From an uncultured Collinsella sp. (GTDB taxonomy: Bacteria; Actinomycetota; Coriobacteriia; Coriobacteriales; Coriobacteriaceae): a stretch of DNA of 7,438 nt. The position numbers and the translations under genes are program-made. Location: assembly GCA_900551655.1 (NCBI GenBank), contig URWM01000073.1, forward strand, positions 1-7,438, read 5' to 3'. The notes beneath the pieces are model-generated. The model searched no databases. It was not told the DNA's origin and worked only from the letters and a program-made list of their open reading frames with translations. Positions 1-6,448 of the stretch are shown here, piece by piece; the first letter of the stretch is position 1; every line of letters begins with the position of its first letter.

Positions 1-526
<526 letters not shown>

Positions 527-528
527 GC

Positions 529-1065
529 ATGGCAGAGAACATCACCGCCCATATGGACAAGTCGCTCGAGTCCCTCAAGCATAACTTCTCCAAGGTCCGT
601 ACCGGCCGCGCCAACGCCAACATTCTGTCCGACATCACCGTCGACTACTACGGTGTTCCCACGCCCGTCACGCAGGTTGCCGCCGTTAAGACCCCCGAAG
701 CCCACATGCTGCTTATCGAGCCGTGGGATAAGGCGCTCATCAATGCCATCGTCAAGGCCATCAGTGCCTCCGACCTGGGTATTACCCCCAACTCCGATGG
801 TACCGTCGTGCGTCTGCCGTTCCCGGCTCCCACCGAGGAGCGTCGTCGCGAGCTCGTTAAGGAGTGCCGCGAGTACGCCGAGCAGGCCAAGGTGTCTATC
901 CGTAACATCCGTCGCGACTTCAACAACAAGCTCGAGCGCGATGAGGAGCTCACCGAGGACGATGTCCGTCGCGAGCAGGCCAAGGTTCAGAAGCACACCG
1001 ATGAGTATGTCGCCAAGGTCGAGGAGCTTCTGAAGGAAAAAGAAGCCGAGGTCATGGAGATCTAA
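529..1065 (+). CDS. frr: Ribosome recycling factor
   Basis: RRF is an essential tRNA-shaped protein that, with EF-G, splits post-termination ribosomes so subunits can be reused. The product has 178 residues (E. coli 185). Recognisable family blocks, in order, are HMDKSLESLKHNFSKVRTGRAN (residues 8-29), VDYYGVPTPVTQVAAV (38-53), IEPWDKALINAIVKAI (63-78), SDLGITPNSDGTVVRLPFP (81-99), TEERRRELVK (102-111) and RNIRRD (125-130). The order fits domain I helix, the small beta domain II, then the two long domain I helices. The start ATG has AGGAGG at 516-521 with a 7-nt spacer. Compared by eye with E. coli and M. tuberculosis RRF, the stretch between RNIRRD and LTEDD is about 3 residues shorter (FNNKLERDEE), and the N-terminus is about 4 residues shorter than E. 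coli. It is followed after 1 bp by the uppS GTG. Confidence 0.98.
   Translation: MAENITAHMDKSLESLKHNFSKVRTGRANANILSDITVDYYGVPTPVTQVAAVKTPEAHMLLIEPWDKALINAIVKAISASDLGITPNSDGTVVRLPFPAPTEERRRELVKECREYAEQAKVSIRNIRRDFNNKLERDEELTEDDVRREQAKVQKHTDEYVAKVEELLKEKEAEVMEI
1056..1059 (+). promoter_or_regulatory. uppS ribosome-binding site within the frr 3' end
   Basis: GGAG lies in the last codons of frr, 7 nt before GTG at 1067. No other ATG, GTG or TTG occurs in the uppS frame between this GTG and the conserved catalytic block, so this site supports the GTG start. The site is covered by ribosomes finishing frr, suggesting translational coupling. Confidence 0.65.
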
Positions 1066-1066
1066 G

Positions 1067-1861
1067 GTGCAATACGACGAGCATAAACTGGTCGAGTACT
1101 TTGCCGACGCCCCTGCGGGCGTCGGCTTTTCCGACCTTGACCTCAATAACATTCCGCACCATATCTCGTGCATCATGGACGGCAACGGTCGTTGGGCCAC
1201 GTCGCGCGGTCTTGCACGCACTGAGGGCCACAAGGCGGGTATCGTCTCCCTCCGCGAGATTATTACTGCCTGCGTGCGTCTGGGCGTCGACGTGCTTTCT
1301 GCCTATGCGTTTTCGACCGAAAACTGGAATCGCCCGCAGCATGAGGTCAACGTCTTGATGCATCTGTTTGCCAAGACGTTTATCGACGAGCTGCCGCTTC
1401 TGAAGCGCGAAAACGTGCGCGTTGTCTTTTTGGGTGACATTTCCGCGCTGCCCAAGAAGACCCGCGACGTTTTTGAACGCGGTCTTGCCGAGTGCGCCGA
1501 TCACACCGGTATGACGCTGGCGCTTGCCGTCAACTACGGCGCGCGTGCCGAGATTACCCGCGCTGTCCGTCAGATTGCACTCGACGCTGCCGCCGGTAAG
1601 ATCGATCCTGCCGCAATTGATGACGACATGGTGGCTTCCCACCTCTATACTGCCGGCCTTCCCGATCCTGAGCTTGTGATTCGCACCTCTGGTGAGCTGC
1701 GCCTTTCGAACTATCTGCTGTGGCAGGTGGCTTATTCCGAATTCTACGTCACCGATACCTATTGGCCCGACTTTGATCGTTGGGGCCTTGTCGACGCCAT
1801 TTTGGCCTATCAGGGTCGCGACCGAAGGTTTGGTGGACTGAGTAAGACCGAGGAGGCTTAA
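1067..1861 (+). CDS. uppS: Isoprenyl transferase, probable undecaprenyl diphosphate synthase
   Basis: This cis-prenyltransferase condenses farnesyl diphosphate with isopentenyl diphosphates to make the C55 undecaprenyl diphosphate carrier for cell-wall glycans, acting at the cytoplasmic membrane face. The product has 264 residues (E. coli about 253). Visible signatures are IMDGNGRWA with the catalytic-type Asp at residue 38, GHKAG (54-58), YAFSTENWNRP (80-90), ANYG-like VNYGARAEI, LVIRTSGELRLSNYLLWQ, and YWPDF followed by RDRRFGG near the C-terminus. All key family residues I can check are present. The start is GTG with GGAG 7 nt upstream. Residues 1-30 form a non-conserved extension, so D38 corresponds to D26 of E. 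coli. DNA encoding residues 13-20 forms a perfect hairpin followed by TTTT (separate entry). Chain length cannot be read from sequence, so a shorter or longer polyprenyl product is possible. Stop and cdsA start are separated by 2 bp. Confidence 0.96.
   Translation: MQYDEHKLVEYFADAPAGVGFSDLDLNNIPHHISCIMDGNGRWATSRGLARTEGHKAGIVSLREIITACVRLGVDVLSAYAFSTENWNRPQHEVNVLMHLFAKTFIDELPLLKRENVRVVFLGDISALPKKTRDVFERGLAECADHTGMTLALAVNYGARAEITRAVRQIALDAAAGKIDPAAIDDDMVASHLYTAGLPDPELVIRTSGELRLSNYLLWQVAYSEFYVTDTYWPDFDRWGLVDAILAYQGRDRRFGGLSKTEEA
1103..1130 (+). terminator. Terminator-like hairpin plus TTTT inside the start of uppS
   Basis: GCCGACGCCC (1103-1112) and GGGCGTCGGC (1117-1126) are perfect reverse complements, separated by the tetraloop CTGC and followed immediately by TTTT (1127-1130). 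This is the form of an intrinsic terminator, except that the T tract is short and is followed by CCG. It lies 36 nt inside uppS, in the poorly conserved N-terminal extension (residues 13-20, ADAPAGVG). It could act as a translation-sensitive attenuator between pyrH-frr and the downstream lipid genes, as an mRNA processing or stability element, or be a chance product of GC-rich coding sequence. The structure is directly visible; its function is not established. Confidence 0.4.
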
Positions 1862-1863
1862 TC

Positions 1864-2778
1864 GTGTCCGAACGTACCAAGGCATCCGCTCCCCAGGCGC
1901 CTACTTCCGCGAGGCCTGCGCGTAAGGCCGCCACTGCGGGAGCGCCTGCGGCGAAGAGCGGCTCCGGTTCTTGGCTGGCGGGCTTTATCACCCGTGCCGC
2001 CGCCGGTATCGTCTATGCCGTTGTCTTTATCCTGTGTCTGGTTTTGGGTATTGTGCCCACGGCCATCTTCGTGTCCGTCATGAGTGGTCTGTGCTGCTAT
2101 GAGTTCTTCCGCATGACGAGGCTCGACGGCAAGGTTGCCAACGAGCGCCTTGGTATCGCTGCCGCCGTGCTCTTTCCGCTCTCGGCACTGGGCGATTCGT
2201 TGCTGTTGAACGCCCTGCTGTTCGCTTTGATGCTTGCGGTTGGTATCTGGTATGTCTGGTCTCCGCGCACTCGCATCTCTGACGTTGCCGTGACGCTCAT
2301 GGGCCCTATCTACACTGGCTTTATGCTGTCGGCTATCGTGCTGCTGCGCGATGCCGTGCCCGGTTTTGCCGGCGCCCTGCTTTCGGTGGGCGTTTGTGCG
2401 TCCCTTTGGGTCTCCGACTCGTTTGCCTACATCGTGGGCAGCCGCATCGGTAAGCATAAGATGGTCCCCAAGATCTCTCCCAAAAAGAGCTGGGAAGGCT
2501 TTGTCGGCGGCATTTTGGGCTCTGTCTTGATCTGGCTCATCCTGTGGGCGACGCACTTCTATAAGCTGAGCCTGCCCTATGCACTGCTGTGCGGCGTGGT
2601 CGTCTCCATCCTGGGCGTTATCGGCGACCTCATCGAATCGCGTATCAAGCGCGGTGTGGGCGTCAAAGATTCCGGTAATCTCATCCCGGGCCACGGCGGC
2701 ATGCTCGACCGCAGCGATTCGCTCATCTTTGGCTGCATTACCGCACAGCTGCTGTTGATGATCGGGGGCGTGCTGTAA
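1864..2778 (+). CDS. cdsA: Phosphatidate cytidylyltransferase (CDP-diacylglycerol synthase)
   Basis: This integral membrane enzyme joins CTP and phosphatidic acid to give CDP-diacylglycerol and pyrophosphate, the branch point for bacterial phospholipids. The product has 304 residues. Residues 1-36 form a soluble Ala/Pro/Ser/Lys/Arg-rich, probably disordered tail. About eight hydrophobic segments follow (near 43-62, 63-80, 97-110, 112-132, 141-162, 168-190, 213-230 and 238-256), then a short one at 287-304. The block DSFAYIVGSRIGKHK with ISPKKSWEG (185-212) and the family signature SRIKRGVGVKDSGNLIPGHG continuing to MLDRSD (259-285) are intact, including the K268-D269 and D282-R283-x-D285 positions. 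The start is GTG with AGGAGG at 1851-1856 and a 7-nt spacer; the AGGAGG lies in the last uppS codons. The stop TAA shares its last A with the dxr ATG. The tail makes it longer than the core catalytic domain alone. Confidence 0.96.
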   Translation: MSERTKASAPQAPTSARPARKAATAGAPAAKSGSGSWLAGFITRAAAGIVYAVVFILCLVLGIVPTAIFVSVMSGLCCYEFFRMTRLDGKVANERLGIAAAVLFPLSALGDSLLLNALLFALMLAVGIWYVWSPRTRISDVAVTLMGPIYTGFMLSAIVLLRDAVPGFAGALLSVGVCASLWVSDSFAYIVGSRIGKHKMVPKISPKKSWEGFVGGILGSVLIWLILWATHFYKLSLPYALLCGVVVSILGVIGDLIESRIKRGVGVKDSGNLIPGHGGMLDRSDSLIFGCITAQLLLMIGGVL

Positions 2779-3965
2779 TGGCGTATCAGACCACCTACGG
2801 TCCCGATGGGCGTCTTCGTGTTGCCATTCTGGGCTGTACGGGCTCTATCGGCACTCAGGCGCTCGATGTGTGCCGTCAGCATGCCGATCGCCTGCAGGTG
2901 ACAGCGCTTTCCGTTAACTCCAGCACCTCCGAGCTCGTTGCCGCTGCCCGTGAGTTCTCGGTTTCAGCGGTTGCCGTGGCGGACGCCTCCCATGGCGCCG
3001 ACGCTGTGCTCCAGCAACTGCCCGAGGGCACGGAGCTCGGCGTTGGCGCGCAGGCCGTGTGCGAGCTCGCATGCCGCGATGATGTCGACTGCGTGCTCGT
3101 GGCCATCGTGGGCGCTGCCGGTCTCGAGGCGAGCCATGCGGCCTTGACCTCGAATAAGCGCCTTGCCCTTGCCAACAAGGAGTCCCTCGTCGTCGGTGGC
3201 GACTTGCTTATGCCGTTGGCGCAACCGGGCCAGCTTATTCCGGTCGACTCTGAGCATTCCGCCATCTACCAGTGCTATATGGGGGAGAACCCGCGCGAGG
3301 CCCACTGCATTTGGCTCACCTGCTCGGGCGGTCCGTTCTTTGGCCGCACGCGCGACGAGCTCGATCGCGTGACGCGTGCCGATGCCCTCGCGCATCCCAC
3401 GTGGGCCATGGGTGCCAAGATCACCATTGACTCCGCCACCCTCATGAACAAGGGCCTAGAGCGCATTGAGGCCATGCATCTGTTTAACTGCGACCTCGAT
3501 TTCATTAACGTGGTCGTGCAGCGCCAGTCTAAGATTCACTCCATGGTCGAGTTTGCCGACGGATCTGTGATGGCGCATCTCGGCGCCTCCGACATGCGCA
3601 TTCCCATCCAGTTTGCCTTCTCGTATCCCGAGCGTTGGGATACGCCGGCTCCGCGTATTGATTTCCGTGAGTTGGGGCAGCTTACCTTTGACGCGGCCGA
3701 TATGGATACCTTCCGCTGCCTTGCGCTGGCCGAACGTGCCGGCAAAACGGGCGGCACCATGCCATGCGTGCTCAATGCCGCCAACGAGGTCGCCGTCGAT
3801 GCCTTCCTGCACGATGGCTGCAGCTTTACCGATATCGATCGCATTGTGGAATCCTGCATGGACGCCCACGATATGCAGGCGGTCGATTCGTTTGAGCAGC
3901 TTCGCGACATCGATGCGTGGGCGCGTGAAAAGGCTGCGCAGGTACTCGCTGCAACCCGTTCCTAA
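2778..3965 (+). CDS. dxr: 1-deoxy-D-xylulose 5-phosphate reductoisomerase
   Basis: DXR (IspC) catalyses the first committed step of the MEP isoprenoid pathway: NADPH-dependent rearrangement and reduction of DXP to MEP, using a divalent metal, in the cytoplasm. The product has 395 residues, normal for the family. The NADPH-binding loop GCTGSIGTQALDV is at residues 19-31 and ANKESLVVGG at 132-141. The metal ligands are in PVDSEHSAI (D157, E159) and MNKGLERIEA (E228), with the substrate-binding N224-K225 next to the last. SGGPF (183-187) and AHPTWAMGAKITIDSATLM (205-223) include the loop histidine H206. The C-terminal helical domain contains the conserved VLNAANEVAVDAF. ATG overlaps the cdsA stop by one base (TAATG), which implies translational coupling; only a weak G-run (2764-2768) serves as Shine-Dalgarno. 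The product feeds the same pathway as ispG, two genes downstream. Confidence 0.98.
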   Translation: MAYQTTYGPDGRLRVAILGCTGSIGTQALDVCRQHADRLQVTALSVNSSTSELVAAAREFSVSAVAVADASHGADAVLQQLPEGTELGVGAQAVCELACRDDVDCVLVAIVGAAGLEASHAALTSNKRLALANKESLVVGGDLLMPLAQPGQLIPVDSEHSAIYQCYMGENPREAHCIWLTCSGGPFFGRTRDELDRVTRADALAHPTWAMGAKITIDSATLMNKGLERIEAMHLFNCDLDFINVVVQRQSKIHSMVEFADGSVMAHLGASDMRIPIQFAFSYPERWDTPAPRIDFRELGQLTFDAADMDTFRCLALAERAGKTGGTMPCVLNAANEVAVDAFLHDGCSFTDIDRIVESCMDAHDMQAVDSFEQLRDIDAWAREKAAQVLAATRS

Positions 3966-3970
3966 CCCAT

Positions 3971-3975
3971 AAGGA
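3971..3975 (+). promoter_or_regulatory. Ribosome-binding site of rseP with unusual spacing
   Basis: AAGGA is the only Shine-Dalgarno-like sequence in the 25-bp dxr-rseP gap. It is directly adjacent to an in-frame TTG (3976), which is too close, and 15 nt from ATG 3991, which is longer than usual. The spacer is T-rich (CTTTTTCGTTTT). I prefer ATG 3991 because it places the first hydrophobic segment close to the N-terminus. Confidence 0.45.
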
Positions 3976-3990
3976 TTGCTTTTTCGTTTT

Positions 3991-5352
3991 ATGGATACTG
4001 TTCTGAGCGTTCTCTCATCGGTCTTTTGGGGCCTGCTGATGCTTTCCGTCCTCGTGTTTTTGCACGAGGGCGGCCACTTTTTGGCGGCGCGTGCCTGCGG
4101 CGTCCGCGTTACTGAGTTCTTCTTGGGCCTGCCGTGCCGCTTTGATATCCATTACACATCGCGTCGCATTGGAACCAAGTTTGGCGTGACGCCGCTGCTG
4201 CTGGGTGGCTATGCTGCCATTTGCGGCATGGATCCGACCGACGTTTCGTGCGCCGACCGCGTGCTTGCGGCCATCTATCGCCACGGCCGTGTGACGGTGG
4301 CCGATCTTGCCGTCGAGCTCGAGCTTTCCGAGGAGGACGTGCTCGAGGCCTGTGCTTTGCTGTTGGGCTGGGGCTCCATCGCTCCCTGGTATGAAGAAGG
4401 GGAAAAGCCTTCGCCTAGTTACTATCCCACCAAGTACCAGACCCTGCCGCGCGACGCGGCGGGTTATACCACCTTTGACGGCCGTCGGTTCGATCGCGAG
4501 CATGCGACTGCCGAGGGCGATGTATGGGAACTGCCGTGCGGCGAGGCCGAATTCCTTGCACGCGAGCGCTCTCACACCTATTTGGGCCAGGGCTTTGTCA
4601 AGCGTGCCTTTATGCTGCTTGCGGGCATTATCGTCAATATCCTGACGGGCTTTTTACTCCTTATGAGCATCTATTCCATCGCCGGTGTCACGGTGCCGGT
4701 GGATACCAATGTGATCGGCCAGGTTGACGAAGGCTCGATTGCCGCCTCGGCGGGAATCGAGGGCGGCGACGCGATCCTTTCGGTCGACGGAGTATCGTGC
4801 TCTACCTGGATGGACGTTTACGATGCCATCGGCAAGGCTGCCGGTAAGGACGATATCGCCATTGAGTACGAGCGTGACGGCAAGCAGCATTCGACCACGG
4901 TTGCGCTCAAAGAGGATGAGCGCCTAGGCGTGTATGCCTCTACGCAGGTGGTTCGTTTAGACCCCATCACGTCGGCTCGCCTGTCGTTCTCCTATGTCGT
5001 GCAGACGGCGGAGGGTGTGATGCGTCTGCTCCAGCCGCAGCATACGATGGAGATTCTCGATCAGTCCTCTTCGATCGTGGGTATTAGCGTTATGTCCTCA
5101 CAGGCTGCTGCTGCCGGCCCTGCCACGTTCCTTTCGTTTGCCGCCCTCATTTCATTCTCGCTTGGCTTTATGAACCTGCTGCCCATCCCGCCACTCGATG
5201 GCGGCAAGCTGGTCATCGAGATCATTCAGAAGATTGCGGGCCGCGAGCTTCCGCTCAAGGTCCAGACGATTGTGAGCTATGTGGGCATCGCGCTCTTTGC
5301 GCTGCTGTTTGTCTATATGCTTCGTTCCGACATCCTTCGATTTATTCTGTAG
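3991..5352 (+). CDS. rseP: RseP/RasP-type site-2 intramembrane zinc protease with an inserted winged-helix-like domain
   Basis: Site-2 proteases of the M50 family cut membrane-spanning substrates such as anti-sigma factors and leftover signal peptides. From ATG 3991 the product has 453 residues. The first membrane segment (about 5-24) leads into the zinc motif HEGGH (H25, E26, H29). TPLLLGGYA (67-75) matches the membrane-associated loop typical of RseP. A hydrophobic segment at 206-230 contains AGIIVN (211-216). A PDZ-like domain spans about 238-308 (SIAASAGIEGGDAILSVDG). NLLPIPPLDGG (395-405) supplies the third zinc ligand D403. A last membrane helix is near 427-445. Unusually, some 115 residues (about 82-197) separate the GGYAAICGM block from the FVKRAFMLLAG segment, where homologues I know have roughly 25-50. 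This insert starts with a helix-turn-helix-like pattern (86-135). The gene sits between dxr and ispG, a conserved position. The in-frame TTG at 3976 would add 5 residues. The substrate is unknown. Confidence 0.93.
   Translation: MDTVLSVLSSVFWGLLMLSVLVFLHEGGHFLAARACGVRVTEFFLGLPCRFDIHYTSRRIGTKFGVTPLLLGGYAAICGMDPTDVSCADRVLAAIYRHGRVTVADLAVELELSEEDVLEACALLLGWGSIAPWYEEGEKPSPSYYPTKYQTLPRDAAGYTTFDGRRFDREHATAEGDVWELPCGEAEFLARERSHTYLGQGFVKRAFMLLAGIIVNILTGFLLLMSIYSIAGVTVPVDTNVIGQVDEGSIAASAGIEGGDAILSVDGVSCSTWMDVYDAIGKAAGKDDIAIEYERDGKQHSTTVALKEDERLGVYASTQVVRLDPITSARLSFSYVVQTAEGVMRLLQPQHTMEILDQSSSIVGISVMSSQAAAAGPATFLSFAALISFSLGFMNLLPIPPLDGGKLVIEIIQKIAGRELPLKVQTIVSYVGIALFALLFVYMLRSDILRFIL
4234..4581 (+). 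other. Region of rseP encoding the extra cytoplasmic-side domain
   Basis: This codes for residues 82-197 of RseP. The first part reads as three short helices and a wing: ADRVLAAIYRHGR (88-100), TVADLAVELEL (102-112), SEEDVLEACALLLGWGSI (113-130), then a Tyr/Pro-rich stretch (131-150) that could be a beta hairpin. The putative recognition helix is acidic (E115, E116, D117, E119), which argues against simple DNA binding and leaves protein-protein interaction as a good alternative. The remainder (about 153-190) has no motif I recognise. The DNA keeps the same codon style and frame as its flanks, so it is not a recent insertion or frameshift. Confidence 0.6.
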
Positions 5353-5357
5353 GGGAG
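5351..5357 (+). promoter_or_regulatory. Ribosome-binding site that fixes the ispG TTG start
   Basis: AGGGGAG begins inside the rseP stop codon and lies 8 nt before TTG 5366. The alternative GTG at 5357 overlaps this site and has no room for a spacer, so TTG 5366 is the best-supported start. Confidence 0.75.
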
Positions 5358-5365
5358 TGTTTGGA

Positions 5366-6448
5366 TTGTCTTTATCCCATCCTTTGCCTCGCGAGCTGAC
5401 GCGTCCCGTGCATGTGGGCGGCGTGCAGATTGGTGGCGGCGCGCCGGTGGTGGTTCAATCCATGACCTGCACCGATACCGCTGATGCTCAGGCAACGCTT
5501 GCGCAGGTGTGCGCGTTGGCGCAGGCTGGCTGCGATATCGTGCGCGTGAGCGTGCCCTCCGAGGCCGCGCTTGAGGGTTTCCGCACCATCTGTGCCGAGT
5601 CTCCGGTGCCGATTGTCGCCGATATCCACTTTAACCATAAGCTCGCCATTGGCGCCGTGGAGGCCGGTGCCGCCAAGCTGCGCATCAATCCCGGCAATAT
5701 CGGCGATTGGGCCAAGGTTGACGCGGTGATCGATGCTGCGGGTGCCGCGGGCTGTGCGATTCGTATCGGCGTCAACGCTGGTTCGCTTGAGCAGGATATC
5801 GCCGAGCGCGACGACCTCACGCAGCCCGAAAAGCTCGTGATGTCGAGCGAGCGTTTCGTCAAGCATTTTGAAGACCGCGGCTTTACGAACATTGTGCTTT
5901 CGGCCAAGGCCCATAGCGTGCAAACGACGCTCGATACCTATCGAGCCCTGTCGCGCGAGATTCCCCACGTTCCGCTTCACCTGGGCGTGACGGAGGCCGG
6001 AACCAAGCTGCAGGGCACCATCAAGAGCTCGGTGGGACTCGGTATTCTGCTGTCTGAGGGCATCGGTGACACCATGCGCGTCTCGCTCACGGCCGATCCG
6101 GTTGAGGAGCCGCCGGTCGCCTGGGGAATTTTGCAGTCCCTGGGTCTGCGTCGCCGTGGTCCTGAGATTGTCTCGTGCCCCACGTGCGCCCGCTGCCAGG
6201 TTAACCTGATTCCTATCGCCGAGGAAGTAACCGAGCGGCTTAAGAACTATGCCGCGCCGCTTTCGATTGCCGTCATGGGATGTGCCGTTAATGGCCCCGG
6301 TGAGGCTTCTGATGCCGACCTGGGCGTTGCTTGCGGACGTGGTCAGGCCTTGCTCTTTTCGCATGGCCAGATCATTGGTAAAGTAGCTGAGGACCAAATT
6401 GTCGACGCGCTTATGGCAGAGGTCGACAAGCTTATTGAGGAGAAATAA
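5366..6448 (+). CDS. ispG: 4-hydroxy-3-methylbut-2-en-1-yl diphosphate synthase (IspG/GcpE)
   Basis: IspG is the iron-sulfur enzyme that reductively opens MEcPP to HMBPP, the penultimate MEP-pathway step, taking electrons from flavodoxin or ferredoxin. From TTG 5366 the product has 360 residues, near the 372 of E. coli. The N-terminal TIM-barrel half shows VVVQSMTCTDTAD, IVRVSVPSE, ADIHFNHKLA, KLRINPGNIG and IRIGVNAGSLE. The middle carries LHLGVTEAGT and GIGDTMRVSLTADP. The C-terminal Fe-S half has SCPTCARC (cluster cysteines C271 and C274) and MGCAVNGPGEA (C306 and the E313 ligand or active-site residue). All expected ligands are present, so it should be active. An in-frame open stretch extends upstream to 5279 but overlaps rseP and lacks a suitable ribosome-binding site. 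It is 13 bp after rseP and directly abuts proS. With dxr and uppS it makes this operon rich in isoprenoid functions. Confidence 0.97.
   Translation: MSLSHPLPRELTRPVHVGGVQIGGGAPVVVQSMTCTDTADAQATLAQVCALAQAGCDIVRVSVPSEAALEGFRTICAESPVPIVADIHFNHKLAIGAVEAGAAKLRINPGNIGDWAKVDAVIDAAGAAGCAIRIGVNAGSLEQDIAERDDLTQPEKLVMSSERFVKHFEDRGFTNIVLSAKAHSVQTTLDTYRALSREIPHVPLHLGVTEAGTKLQGTIKSSVGLGILLSEGIGDTMRVSLTADPVEEPPVAWGILQSLGLRRRGPEIVSCPTCARCQVNLIPIAEEVTERLKNYAAPLSIAVMGCAVNGPGEASDADLGVACGRGQALLFSHGQIIGKVAEDQIVDALMAEVDKLIEEK
6399..6429 (+). repeat. Short inverted repeat near the ispG 3' end
   Basis: TTGTCGAC (6399-6406) and GTCGACAA (6422-6429) are perfect reverse complements with a 15-nt loop, inside the last ispG codons and 8 nt before the proS ribosome-binding site. 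No T run follows, so it is not a terminator. It may be coincidental, as both arms encode similar residue pairs (IVD and VDK). Confidence 0.35.

Noticed and set aside
1052..2694. Antisense open frames of 277 and 278 residues opposite uppS and cdsA
   Set aside because: They mirror conserved genes, have low-complexity or repetitive composition, no ribosome-binding site context of note and no recognisable domain.
3966..3990. Intrinsic terminator between dxr and rseP suggested by the T-rich run
   Set aside because: No stable stem precedes the T-rich stretch; only 3-4 bp pairings can be drawn.
4246..4395. A separate small regulator gene or frameshifted fusion within rseP
   Set aside because: The helix-turn-helix-like segment is in one uninterrupted frame with the upstream zinc motif and the downstream PDZ and NLLPIPPLDGG segments. 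Codon style is unchanged, so it is an internal domain.
4921..4930. 10-bp palindrome CGCCTAGGCG in rseP
   Set aside because: It is isolated, within the PDZ-region coding sequence, and without a repeat elsewhere in the window; likely chance.
5279..5365. Longer ispG start inside rseP
   Set aside because: It would overlap the rseP 3' end by over 70 bp and add a Cys/Phe-rich segment foreign to IspG. AGGGGAG at 5351-5357 points to TTG 5366.
6372..6448. Possible T-box leader or dedicated promoter before proS
   Set aside because: proS abuts ispG with no intergenic space, and I see no T-box antiterminator sequence or convincing -35/-10 pair.
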